In this document: positions 45,142 to 53,713 of the stretch, in pieces | Layout of the letters: every line of letters starts with the position of its first letter | Position numbering within the stretch: position 1 is the stretch's first letter | From: Sphaerochaeta sp. Phil3 | GTDB taxonomy: Bacteria; Spirochaetota; Spirochaetia; Sphaerochaetales; Sphaerochaetaceae | DNA length: 63,376 bases | Direction of reading: 5' to 3' | NCBI GenBank assembly: GCA_001940825.1 | Contig: MSGT01000026.1 | Location: 1 to 63,376, forward strand | Notes under the pieces: generated by a model | What the model saw: the letters and a program-made list of their open reading frames with translations, nothing else | The model's database searches: none | What the model was told of the DNA's origin: nothing | Position numbers and translations under genes: made by a program

Positions 45142-46497
45142 CTACTTCTCAACCACATTTTGTAAGATGTACTCTCTATTCAAAAAGAAACACTTCTTCT
45201 TTTCAAATCCTCCCTGTGGAGTCGCCATCAGATCTTCGCTGTTTTTTCCCTTTGGGCGAACATGAATGATAGGATTCTCTGATTCTTTTGGAAAGTGATT
45301 GTAATCTCCATACATGACCAGATACTTGGTCTTTTCCCAAACCTCTTCACAGACATCAATATCCTTTTGCGACATATTCCAAAACCTGACATTGTCGAGG
45401 ACATAGTCCATGCCATCTGATTCCCGTCTGAAAATTACCATTATAAACTTGGATGTCAGCTCTTCGTACAAGTCGGAATCCTCCCAATCCTGACCCACAA
45501 TCTCACAAAAGTTTACGTTTCTAAAAGACATTGACTCCCTGTTTTTGCCATTCTTTTCAAGCCTAATCGTTTTTACTTGGATATTTGCAACATCAAATTC
45601 ATAAAATGATTCGTTCTTCTTGGAAAACCCAATGATTCTACGAGAAATATATGCCAATCTTGATTTTCCTCCTACGTGATAATCCAAGGCATCTTCGATT
45701 TGCGCAGAAGTCTTTCCAATGTATGGTTCAAACATAGCCAAAACAGCCTGCTCAAGATTTCGCTCCTTCTTGTTTGCCATAAAACGAATTTCGGAATCTT
45801 TTCTAGCTCTACGAGATTGCATGACATCGTAAATATGACTCGCATACCCATGCTTGAAGCAAAGAGCTCTCTGTTTTGCCAAAACAGGCGAAAATGGTTG
45901 CTGAACCAAAGAGGTAGCAGCAGTCGAACCCTTGGTACACGCACCCAAAAGAAAGGTATCCCCTTCAGAAATATCTTCAGCATGTCCAGAACAAATCTTT
46001 GCTTTTATTGTCTCCCAATCCTGCTTTATCTGCTCAAAGTCTTCTTCCAAACATTTCCAAACTCCGACCAAATCGATTTCTTTGTCTGGATTTTCAAGAT
46101 TCTTGTCGTGAACATACCAAACCAGAAGGATACTCTCGTTTTTGAATTTAAAGTGAGAGTTCTCAAAAGTCTCTCCCGCCATTTCACGATAGTTTATTAT
46201 ATTCAATACAATTCTTTCCTTGGCAGTAAGATCTCCGTTTTTAAGTCTTTTCAAAGGAGAAGCTTTAAGTTCCAATGGTATAGGCCAGAAATCAGGCCGA
46301 GATTCGTTGTTTGTTCTGATTCCAAAGTAGGCTTTCTCCAAGTATTGACCAAACGAACCTTTCCCTGAACCAGTTTCTTCTCCCACACTTTCGACAATAA
46401 TGGAATATGGACTGTTTTGCTTTCCAACAGTACTTCCCTCAAGTTTCATAGCAAAAACTACTATTTTGTCAAATTGCCTTTCCTTGTTTTCATCCAT
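45142..46497 (-). CDS. Sau3AI-type type II restriction endonuclease
   Basis: 451 residues. The N-terminal MutH/Sau3AI catalytic domain contains GSFGQYLEKAYFGI and the D-(x)n-ExK set in PDFWPIPLELKASPLKRL. The C-terminal part contains the second MutH-like fold region. FSPVLAKQRALCFKHGYASHIYDV matches the conserved QPYS..KQRAF..K block of the Sau3AI family. Sau3AI cuts 5' of GATC; the same site is inferred here from the family and the paired C5 methylase. It is divergent from that methylase across 86 bp with overlapping promoters. Confidence 0.88.
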   Translation of the reverse strand: MDENKERQFDKIVVFAMKLEGSTVGKQNSPYSIIVESVGEETGSGKGSFGQYLEKAYFGIRTNNESRPDFWPIPLELKASPLKRLKNGDLTAKERIVLNIINYREMAGETFENSHFKFKNESILLVWYVHDKNLENPDKEIDLVGVWKCLEEDFEQIKQDWETIKAKICSGHAEDISEGDTFLLGACTKGSTAATSLVQQPFSPVLAKQRALCFKHGYASHIYDVMQSRRARKDSEIRFMANKKERNLEQAVLAMFEPYIGKTSAQIEDALDYHVGGKSRLAYISRRIIGFSKKNESFYEFDVANIQVKTIRLEKNGKNRESMSFRNVNFCEIVGQDWEDSDLYEELTSKFIMVIFRRESDGMDYVLDNVRFWNMSQKDIDVCEEVWEKTKYLVMYGDYNHFPKESENPIIHVRPKGKNSEDLMATPQGGFEKKKCFFLNREYILQNVVEK

Positions 46498-46515
46498 ATT
46501 TCAATCGTAACACAG

Positions 46516-46565
46516 CAAATACACTTCCGCTAGAGCTTGATCAAATCAAAAAGATCTGGTAAATT
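46516..46565. promoter_or_regulatory. Divergent R-M promoters sharing a GATC palindrome
   Basis: Plus strand: TTGATC (46537-46542), 17-nt spacer, TAAATT (46560-46565) for the methylase. Minus strand: TTGATC (46539-46544), 17-nt spacer, TATTTG (46516-46521) for the endonuclease. Both -35 boxes are halves of the palindrome TTGATCAA (46537-46544), and a second GATC (46553-46556) lies in the methylase spacer. The methylase's own likely target thus sits in both promoters. Confidence 0.55.
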
Positions 46566-46583
46566 TTAAACACAGGTAGAAAA

Positions 46584-47777
46584 ATGTTGGATAAAACCGT
46601 TGTGGAACTGTTCGCCGGAGTCGGTGGATTCAGAGTAGGTCTCGAGAAAAGCGGATGGAAAACCCTCTTTGCAAATCAGTGGGAGCCAGGAGCAAAGACT
46701 CAGTGGGCATTTGATTGCTACAACAGACATTTTCCAGATTCGACAAATTCAAATATAGACATTGCGAAGGTTCCAGAGTCTGAAATACCAAATCACGAAC
46801 TTCTTGTTGGAGGCTTCCCTTGCCAAGACTATTCCGTAGCAGCAACACTTGCAACTTCAAAAGGGATACAAGGAAAGAAAGGAGTTCTTTGGTGGGAAAT
46901 CAGACGAATAGTGGATTCAAAAAGACCAAGATTCATTCTACTTGAAAACGTTGATCGCCTCTTGAAGTCCCCTGCAAAACAACGAGGGAGAGACTTTGGC
47001 ATTATCCTGTCGTGCCTCAACTCTCTTGGATACTCAGTCGAATGGAGAGTAATCAATGCTGCAGATTATGGATTTGCACAAAGACGAAGAAGAACATTCA
47101 TTTTTGCAACAAGAGATGAATCAATACAAAATACTCTATACAAAAACAGCTATCTAGAGGAAGGATTCTTCAAAAGAGCATTCCCATGCTCAGCAAAGGT
47201 CTCAAACACAGGGGGTTCGAAAAAGAAAAACTTCTCTATTCCAGAGAACCTCGTAGAACTTACCGAAAAGTTCAAAGCCGAATTTGGGAATTCAGGATTC
47301 TGCAGAGACTTCAAAGCGCATACGAACGAAGTAACGCCATTATTCAATGGTCCATATACAGTTCTTGGAGATATACTCCAAAAGGACGTTCCAGAAAAAT
47401 ACTATGTAAAGGATTTGGATATTGCAAAATGGCAATACATGAAAGGCGCAAAAAAAGAGAAACGTGTTACAAAGGAAGGCTTTGAATACAACTATTCAGA
47501 GGGCCCTATTGCATATCCTGATTATCTAGACAAACCAGCAAGAACAATGCTGACAACGGAAGGTTCAAAAAACAGATCTTCACACATAGTAGAAGACCCC
47601 CAAACTCATAGACTTAGGATTCTCACCCCTGTCGAATGCGAACGCATAGATGGATTCGACGACAACTGGACGAGTGGAATGACCGACCACATGCGTTATT
47701 TCTGTATGGGTAATGCCCTTGTTGTTGGATTAATAGAAAAAATGGGCAGAGTCTTATCCGAACTAATTGAAAACTAG
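46584..47777 (+). CDS. C5-cytosine DNA methyltransferase, partner of Sau3AI-type enzyme
   Basis: 397 residues with the ordered m5C motifs. I is VVELFAGVGGFRVGLE. IV with the catalytic Cys is GGFPCQDYSVA. VI is ILLENVDRLL, VIII is FAQRRRRTFIFA, and X is YFCMGNALVVGLIE. The target-recognition domain lies at about residues 200-320 between VIII and IX. It should methylate the inner cytosine of GATC to protect against the divergent endonuclease; the specificity is inferred from the partner. Lower GC and A-ending codons set it apart from neighbours, pointing to recent transfer. Confidence 0.92.
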   Translation: MLDKTVVELFAGVGGFRVGLEKSGWKTLFANQWEPGAKTQWAFDCYNRHFPDSTNSNIDIAKVPESEIPNHELLVGGFPCQDYSVAATLATSKGIQGKKGVLWWEIRRIVDSKRPRFILLENVDRLLKSPAKQRGRDFGIILSCLNSLGYSVEWRVINAADYGFAQRRRRTFIFATRDESIQNTLYKNSYLEEGFFKRAFPCSAKVSNTGGSKKKNFSIPENLVELTEKFKAEFGNSGFCRDFKAHTNEVTPLFNGPYTVLGDILQKDVPEKYYVKDLDIAKWQYMKGAKKEKRVTKEGFEYNYSEGPIAYPDYLDKPARTMLTTEGSKNRSSHIVEDPQTHRLRILTPVECERIDGFDDNWTSGMTDHMRYFCMGNALVVGLIEKMGRVLSELIEN

Positions 47778-47830
47778 TTAGCTTAAAAATTCAATCCTCA
47801 AATTCGTTCGTGTATTCTGTAAACCAACTT

Positions 47831-47995
47831 CTAGGACTCTCTGTCGTTGCTGTCCTTTCTCTTTCCAAGCTTGTTGAGGATAAGGACAACAAGGAAGATT
47901 CCACACATCGAGAGGGCTAGAAGGCCCCATGCACGAAAACCCATACTTACGGCAGCGTTCACAGTAGACGTTGCAGCACTAGACAAAGCAAACAC
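47831..47995 (-). CDS. OadG-like small subunit of a sodium-pumping decarboxylase
   Basis: 54 residues from GTG 47995 to TAG 47831-47833. GAGGAGG lies 6 nt upstream, overlapping the oadB stop. It has one transmembrane helix (AWGLLALSMCGIFLVVLIL) followed by a basic stretch NKLGKRKDSND, the OadG/MmdD build. Gamma subunits anchor the soluble carboxyltransferase and biotin protein to the membrane beta subunit. Position directly behind oadB supports the call; such genes are easily overlooked because of size. Confidence 0.7.
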   Translation of the reverse strand: MFALSSAATSTVNAAVSMGFRAWGLLALSMCGIFLVVLILNKLGKRKDSNDRES

Positions 47996-48006
47996 AAACG
48001 ACCTCC

Positions 48007-49092
48007 TCAACCAAACATGGACAGTATAAGACCACCAGCGAGGACAGAGCCTATCTGACCCGCAACGTTGGCGCCAATTGCAAACGGAAGAAGGTGGTTC
48101 TGTCTATTGGCCTCGTTGCCCACCTTCTGTACGACCCTTGCAGACATTGGAAAGGCCGATATCCCGGCCCCGCCAATCAAAGGATTGACCTTGGAGTCCT
48201 TTGGAAGGAACAAGTTGGCAATCTTTATGAAGAACACACCACAGGCGGTGTCGAACACAAAGGCAAGGAGACCAAACCCTATGATCATTATGGTCTGGAA
48301 AGTCAAAAGATCCGTTCCCTTCATCATTGGAGCAATGGATAGGCCAAGCAACAGAGTGATCAATGGAGAAAGAACGTTCTGAGCAGCAATGGACAAGGAG
48401 TCAAGGACTTCGCATTCCCTAAGAAGGTTTCCAAACATGAGCATTCCAACCAAAGCCGCGGAATCCGGAGCCATAAGAGAACATATAATCGTGACTGCAA
48501 TCGGGAACACGATTCTTGTGAACCTCGACACATCCCCTGCCCTATACGTCATTTGAATCTCCCTCTCGTGCTTTGTGGTCGTGGCTTTCAGAACCGCAGG
48601 CTGGATTATTGGAACAAGAGCCATATAGCAATAGGCCACTATGAGTATTGGAGCCATGAACTGCGAGTTCAGGCGCTGAGAAACCAGAATTGCAGTTGGA
48701 CCGTCCGCAGCTCCAATGATTCCAATGGAGGCGGCATCGTTCAAAGGAAAGAACAAAGAGGCGAGCATCATTGTAAGGAATATTCCACCCTGGCCTGCAG
48801 CGCCAACGAACAGGAGCCATGGCTTTTGGATAAGCGGCCCAAAGTCTATCATGGCACCAATACCAATGAAGAGAAGCAATGGAAACACTTCGAACGTATC
48901 TATGCCAAAGTTGTAAAGCCAAGAAAGAATGCCAATGTCATTTGCTATGACGGAACCTGGAAGATTCACCAGAATGGCACCAAAACCCATAGGAAGCAAC
49001 AGCGCAGGCTCCATCTTCTTCTTTATTGCAAGATAGATGAGCAGGATGCCCACAAGAATCATTATCAATTGATATATCAGTTCGTTTTCCAT
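48007..49092 (-). CDS. oadB: Sodium ion-translocating decarboxylase beta subunit
   Basis: 361 residues, polytopic (about nine to eleven helices). Family blocks are LLLFIGIGAMIDFGPL, SIGIIGAADGPTAILVSQRL with the ion-path Asp, and PLIGGAGISAFPMSARVVQK with conserved Ser and Arg. It couples decarboxylation of carboxybiotin to export of Na+. Substrate (oxaloacetate, methylmalonyl-CoA or glutaconyl-CoA) depends on an alpha subunit that is not in this window, nor is a biotin carrier. It is followed by the OadG-like gene with an 11-bp gap. Confidence 0.95.
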   Translation of the reverse strand: MENELIYQLIMILVGILLIYLAIKKKMEPALLLPMGFGAILVNLPGSVIANDIGILSWLYNFGIDTFEVFPLLLFIGIGAMIDFGPLIQKPWLLFVGAAGQGGIFLTMMLASLFFPLNDAASIGIIGAADGPTAILVSQRLNSQFMAPILIVAYCYMALVPIIQPAVLKATTTKHEREIQMTYRAGDVSRFTRIVFPIAVTIICSLMAPDSAALVGMLMFGNLLRECEVLDSLSIAAQNVLSPLITLLLGLSIAPMMKGTDLLTFQTIMIIGFGLLAFVFDTACGVFFIKIANLFLPKDSKVNPLIGGAGISAFPMSARVVQKVGNEANRQNHLLPFAIGANVAGQIGSVLAGGLILSMFG

Positions 49093-49211
49093 ATCGCCAT
49101 ATTACCTTCAAAACCGGTTTAGAAACGGCAAAGAACCATGGGAGGGTGTAAAACCTTCGTAAAACCACATCCTTTGACAAAGCCAAGTCCAATCAAGTTA
49201 GTCATAAACTA

Positions 49212-49250
49212 TAGAAAAAGGACCGGTGCGGAAATCCACAACGGTCCTTT
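49212..49250 (-). terminator. Terminator downstream of gdhA
   Basis: AAAGGACCG and CGGTCCTTT (49217-49225, 49242-49250) form a 9-bp stem. On the minus strand its final T's extend into TTTTTCTATAG. It lies about 95 nt past the gdhA stop. Confidence 0.7.
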
Positions 49251-49344
49251 GTTTGTCAATCGAAAATGTGAGGGTCGGTGTACCAAGGCCAACAGGAGGA
49301 AACCATCAAGCCTCAATAAGCACCGGCGTTGAAAAACAAATCAA

Positions 49345-50682
49345 TCAATAGCCAAGTTCACACATTGCATCGGCGACCTTCCTGAAGCCGGCAATGTTTG
49401 CACCCTTTACGTAATTGACTGTTCCGTCAGCTTCCTTTCCTTCCCTTACGCAAGCATCGAAGATGTTCTTCATGATTGTGTGGAGCTGCTTGTCGACCTC
49501 TTCTGCAGACCACTTGAGATGCTCGGCGTTCTGGCTCATTTCAAGACCGGATGTAGCTACGCCACCAGCATTGACAGCCTTGCCTGGGCAGAATGGAATC
49601 TTTGCAGCCTGGAAGGCTGCGATTGCCTCTGGAGTGCATCCCATGTTGGAGACTTCGATTGCATACTTGACACCGTTCTTGATGAGGAGTTTTGCATCGT
49701 CGCCATTGAGCTCATTCTGAAGAGCACATGTGAATGCGATGTCAACCGGGAGCTCCCAGACCTTGCGGCCAGGAACGAACTTTGCACCGAACTTCTCTGC
49801 GTAAGGAGCGACGACGTTCTTGTTGGAGCTTCTGAGCTCAAGCATGTATGCCCACTTCTCTGGGGTGTTGATTCCATTTTCGTCAACTATGTATCCATCA
49901 GGACCGGAGATTGCAACGACCTTTGCACCAAGCTGGGAGGCCTTCATGGCTGCACCCCATGCAACGTTGCCAAAGCCGGAGATGGAAACCCTCTTGCCCT
50001 CGAACGAATCACCGTTGAGCTTGAGGACTTCGTTCGTGAAGTACATTGCACCAAAACCCGTCGCTTCAGGTCTTATGAGGGAACCGCCCCAGTTCTGGCC
50101 CTTGCCGGTGAGAACACCTGTGTTCTCCTGGCGGATTCTCTTGTACTGACCATAGAGATAACCAATCTCCCTTCCGCCAACACCAAGGTCGCCGGCTGGA
50201 ACGTCCGTATCAGGACCAATGTACTTGTAAAGCTCCGTCATGAAGCTTCTGCAGAAACGAAGGATTTCATTGTCGGACTTTCCAACTGGATCGAAGTCAG
50301 AGCCACCCTTTCCGCCACCCATTGGGAGGGTCGTAAGGCTGTTCTTGAATGTCTGCTCGAAGCCCAGGAACTTGAGAGTTCCAAGTGTGACGTTCTTGCT
50401 GAACCTAAGTCCGCCCTTGTAAGGTCCTATTGCGCTGTTGAACTGTACTCTGTAACCACGGTTGACCTGGATCTGATGGTTGTCATCCTCCCATTCGACT
50501 CTGAACTCGATCACTCTCTCAGGTTCTACGATTCTGTCGAGAATCTTGTTTGCAAGATACTTTGGATTGTTGTTTACGACATCGATGACAGACTCGATGA
50601 CTTCACGAGCAGCCTGAATGAACTCTGGCTGAGCAGGATTCTTCCTCTCAAGTTCAGCCATGAACTCGTCTAAATTGTACAT
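49345..50682 (-). CDS. gdhA: Glutamate dehydrogenase
   Basis: 445 residues, the hexameric class I type. It aminates 2-oxoglutarate with ammonium, probably with NADPH, though coenzyme choice cannot be fixed by eye. Motifs: YKGGLRFSKNVTLGTLKFLG, LPMGGGKGGSDFDPVGKSD with catalytic lysine, DVPAGDLGVGGREIGYLYG with catalytic Asp, and the nucleotide loop VSISGFGNVAWGAAMKA. The start at 50682 (MYNLDEFMAEL) has GGAGG upstream; the ORF is open to 50769 without support. It is monocistronic. Confidence 0.96.
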   Translation of the reverse strand: MYNLDEFMAELERKNPAQPEFIQAAREVIESVIDVVNNNPKYLANKILDRIVEPERVIEFRVEWEDDNHQIQVNRGYRVQFNSAIGPYKGGLRFSKNVTLGTLKFLGFEQTFKNSLTTLPMGGGKGGSDFDPVGKSDNEILRFCRSFMTELYKYIGPDTDVPAGDLGVGGREIGYLYGQYKRIRQENTGVLTGKGQNWGGSLIRPEATGFGAMYFTNEVLKLNGDSFEGKRVSISGFGNVAWGAAMKASQLGAKVVAISGPDGYIVDENGINTPEKWAYMLELRSSNKNVVAPYAEKFGAKFVPGRKVWELPVDIAFTCALQNELNGDDAKLLIKNGVKYAIEVSNMGCTPEAIAAFQAAKIPFCPGKAVNAGGVATSGLEMSQNAEHLKWSAEEVDKQLHTIMKNIFDACVREGKEADGTVNYVKGANIAGFRKVADAMCELGY

Positions 50683-50767
50683 ATAGATAGCCTCCACTTT
50701 GTAGCACGGCGGAAGACATAGCAACCACCAAGTCCGATTGTAAAGCCCATGTAAGAGAGTTGTCAAC

Positions 50768-50791
50768 AATTGATTTTGAAAACAATCAATT
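50768..50791. promoter_or_regulatory. AATTGATT inverted repeat upstream of gdhA
   Basis: AATTGATT (50768-50775) and AATCAATT (50784-50791) are perfect 8-bp arms, spaced by 8, located 86 bp before the gdhA start and 70 bp before the end of the rluA-type gene. It is an operator candidate for gdhA. Confidence 0.45.
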
Positions 50792-50861
50792 TTCCACGAA
50801 GAATTGAGGTATACCTAAAAATACAATGTCAAAAATTGCAAAATTGCGCAAAAAGCAAAAA

Positions 50862-51620
50862 TCAGCGATTGCAGCCTTCAACTTCATCCAAAAAGAAGTC
50901 CCAGAGCGGATCCACAGGGGGATCAGCCACCACATGCACGTTCAGTCCCGATACTGGATGCACGAACGAGATGCTGCGGGAATGCAGGCTTATGCCACCA
51001 TCGGGGTTGGAACGTGGGAAGCCGTATTTCAAGTCCCCTTTGATATGAACCCCGCATGCAGCGAGCTGGGCCCTTATCTGATGGTGCCTTCCTGTAAGGA
51101 GTTGGATTTCAAGCAATGTGTAGCGGTCTGACCATGCAATCTCATGGTAGCGTAGACGAGCCTCCTGCAACGATGAGGAAGGGACACCTCGCACAGCTGG
51201 AACGCCGCCGGTCACGGAATCCGGCTTGTACGCAAAACTCTTGTTCTTGGCGCCGTCCCTATACAGGAAATGCCTAAGCTCGCCTTCCTTGGCCCCAAGT
51301 CCATGGTCCACGATGGCCCAATAGACCTTGTTCATGGAACCTTCCTGGAACATTCTGTTGAGACGTCCAAGGGCCTTGTCAGTGCGCGCAAAGACGACAA
51401 TCCCGCTCGTTGGCCTGTCCAGTCTATGAGGAAGGCCAAGGAACACATTGCCCGGCTTGTTGTATTTCTCCTTGAGGTACGCCTTCACATCATCGCACAA
51501 TGTCCTGTCTCCAGTCTTGTCCCCCTGAACTATCTCGCCGGGAAGCTTGTTCACGACGACTATATGGTTGTCCTCATAGAGAATCCTGTCCGCAACGTCC
51601 TCAAAACCATCGAAACCCAT
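50862..51620 (-). CDS. RluA family pseudouridine synthase
   Basis: About 252 residues. The catalytic motif is LPHRLDRPTSGIVVFART with the conserved Asp; LLTGRHHQIRAQLAACG and IKGDLKYG are the later family blocks. No S4 domain precedes it, so it is a short RluA/RluC-like form. The rRNA or tRNA target is not predictable. The start at 51620 is preferred for its GAGGTGA site. It begins 8 bp after parC, suggesting one transcript with parE-parC. Confidence 0.92.
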   Translation of the reverse strand: MGFDGFEDVADRILYEDNHIVVVNKLPGEIVQGDKTGDRTLCDDVKAYLKEKYNKPGNVFLGLPHRLDRPTSGIVVFARTDKALGRLNRMFQEGSMNKVYWAIVDHGLGAKEGELRHFLYRDGAKNKSFAYKPDSVTGGVPAVRGVPSSSLQEARLRYHEIAWSDRYTLLEIQLLTGRHHQIRAQLAACGVHIKGDLKYGFPRSNPDGGISLHSRSISFVHPVSGLNVHVVADPPVDPLWDFFLDEVEGCNR

Positions 51621-51628
51621 CACTCACC

Positions 51629-53701
51629 TCAATCCACGTCATCAAAGAGACCCGGCATCTCATCCGAGCCCTTCTCTGGCTTCTCACTTGAAGGCCTTTC
51701 CTCCAAGACCGATGTCTCTGCACCCTGCTCTTCAAGTTCCTCGTCAAGCCCTGCGTCCGACTCTTCCTTTGGAGGAGTGCTTACGGCCTTGCATGGCTTT
51801 ATCCTAATGGAGGCTATCTCCTTCTTCGTGATGGTCACACCACCAGCCTTTGCACCCTTGACCCTGAAGTCCGAGAAGTAGAACGTCGTCTCCTTAACGC
51901 GTGACGGACCCTTGTATGTCACAGTCACCTCTGCATTCTCGAGTACAGACAGCTTCTTGAGGGAGCAGGTCTCAGGTTCAGGCAAAAGCTCATACGGCTT
52001 GTTCATTATGAAGCCAGAGAGCTTGCAGCGCTTTATGTATGAAACCTTAGTCTTCTTGTCCTGGTATATGACGGTGAACACGACGTTCTCAAGGCTCTCC
52101 TTGTCCGCAAGCCCGCAGTATGCAAGGTCCTTGCCCACAAAAGTCCTGTCAGATACGTTGGTGCAGTAGTAGGTGCCGTTCTTCTGGACAATGAGTATCT
52201 TATCGAACTCGGAGACCTTGAACAGGGCGTTGCCCGTCTTGACGTTCGTTCCAAGGTAACCTGTAAGGCCATCGTATCTAAGGTCGATGTCGCGCTTGGC
52301 CACTTCCTTCACATCTATCATGTTGAAGTCGCCAATGACCGTCTTGCGTCTATGAAGCTCGTTGTCCAGCTCACCCTTTATGTCCTTGAGGACTCCAATG
52401 GAATACTCTGCAAGGTGTCCAAGGTTGTACTCGACGCGCTTTATGTCTTCGTTTATCTGCTCTATCTCCTGACGGTTCTTCTCAATGTCGAAGAGGGAGA
52501 TCCTTCTGATGGGGATCTTGAGGAGTCTTTCCACGTCTTCGTCGGACACTTCTCGTACAAGCTGGTCGCTGTATGGGTCAAAGCCCGTCTTGACGGCAGC
52601 GGACACAGCCTCCTGGGTGCGCTTCTGCTCAATGCGCTTGTAGATGCGTTCCTCTACGAAGATTCGCTCAAGGGTACGATAGTGCAGTTTGTCATAAAGG
52701 TGGCCTTTTTCGACCTCAAGCTCCGCTTTCGAGACATCGATTATGTGGTTTGCATGATAGTTCACGACATCGGACACTGTGCACACATGCGGAAGCTTGT
52801 CCTTTATGACAAGGCAGTTGACCGATATCTTCTGCTCGCACAGTGTGTATGCATACAGGGCGTCCACGATGTCCTTGGTGTACGTGCCCTTTGCGAGGGA
52901 TATCTCTATGTTGACCTTGTCTGCCGTGAAGTCGCTTACGCTCTGTATCTTGAGACGGCCCTTCTTTATGGCATCCTCTATGGAGTGGATCATGCTCTCG
53001 CTGTCCACGCCAAAAGGCAGTTCCTCTATCACAATCTTCTTTGCATTGGAGGTATCCAGCTTTGCACGCACCGCAACGCTGCCAAGACCATCCTGGTAGT
53101 CCGATACATCCATGATGCCACCGCCAGGGAAATCGGGGTAAAGCTGGAACGGCTCGCCTTTGATTGCCGATATCTGGGCGTCTATGACCTCAAGTGCATT
53201 GTGAGGGAGGATCTTCGTGGACATGCCTACGGCTATGCCCTCCGTGCCCTGGATGAGGACTACGGGTATCTTTGCCGGGAATGAGACGGGCTCCTTGCCA
53301 CGACCGTCGTAGGACTCCACGTAGTTGGTTATCTCCGGATTGTAGAGGACCTTCTTTGCAAACGGAAGGAGACGGCATTCTATGTAACGTGCCGCAGCGG
53401 CGCCGTCGCCTGTCATGAAGTTTCCAAAGTTCCCCTGTTTTTCAATGAAAAGGTCGCAGTTGGCAAGGTTGACAAGTGCGCTGTAGATGGAGGCGTCTCC
53501 GTGCGGGTGGTAGTGCATGGTGGATCCCACCACGTTTGCAACCTTGTTGAAGCGCCCGTCGTCCATCTCTATGAGGGTATGGAGGATTCTCCTCTGTACT
53601 GGCTTGAGGCCGTCCTCTATGTCTGGAATGGCCCTGTCCTTGATGACATAGGAGGCATATTCTATGAAGTTCTGTCTGAAAAGCTCTTTTGCGTTCGCCA
53701 T
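51629..53701 (-). CDS. parC: DNA topoisomerase IV subunit A
   Basis: 690 residues, shorter than GyrA. The breakage-reunion domain starts at FIEYASYVIKDRAIPDIEDGLKP; HYHPHGDASIYSALVNLA and AAARYIE, with the active-site tyrosine, follow. The C-terminal part is short and beta-rich, without a clear full six-blade pinwheel or GyrA box, which favours a decatenase. The last 60 residues are acidic and Ser/Glu-rich. It forms a heterotetramer with ParE, encoded 12 bp upstream. Confidence 0.93.
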   Translation of the reverse strand: MANAKELFRQNFIEYASYVIKDRAIPDIEDGLKPVQRRILHTLIEMDDGRFNKVANVVGSTMHYHPHGDASIYSALVNLANCDLFIEKQGNFGNFMTGDGAAAARYIECRLLPFAKKVLYNPEITNYVESYDGRGKEPVSFPAKIPVVLIQGTEGIAVGMSTKILPHNALEVIDAQISAIKGEPFQLYPDFPGGGIMDVSDYQDGLGSVAVRAKLDTSNAKKIVIEELPFGVDSESMIHSIEDAIKKGRLKIQSVSDFTADKVNIEISLAKGTYTKDIVDALYAYTLCEQKISVNCLVIKDKLPHVCTVSDVVNYHANHIIDVSKAELEVEKGHLYDKLHYRTLERIFVEERIYKRIEQKRTQEAVSAAVKTGFDPYSDQLVREVSDEDVERLLKIPIRRISLFDIEKNRQEIEQINEDIKRVEYNLGHLAEYSIGVLKDIKGELDNELHRRKTVIGDFNMIDVKEVAKRDIDLRYDGLTGYLGTNVKTGNALFKVSEFDKILIVQKNGTYYCTNVSDRTFVGKDLAYCGLADKESLENVVFTVIYQDKKTKVSYIKRCKLSGFIMNKPYELLPEPETCSLKKLSVLENAEVTVTYKGPSRVKETTFYFSDFRVKGAKAGGVTITKKEIASIRIKPCKAVSTPPKEESDAGLDEELEEQGAETSVLEERPSSEKPEKGSDEMPGLFDDVD

Positions 53702-53713
53702 CCTGCTGCCTCC

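Noticed and set aside
50826-51131. 101-residue plus-strand ORF starting MSKIAKLRKKQKS
   Set aside because: It runs antisense through the 3' half of the RluA-type gene, whose family motifs are unambiguous.
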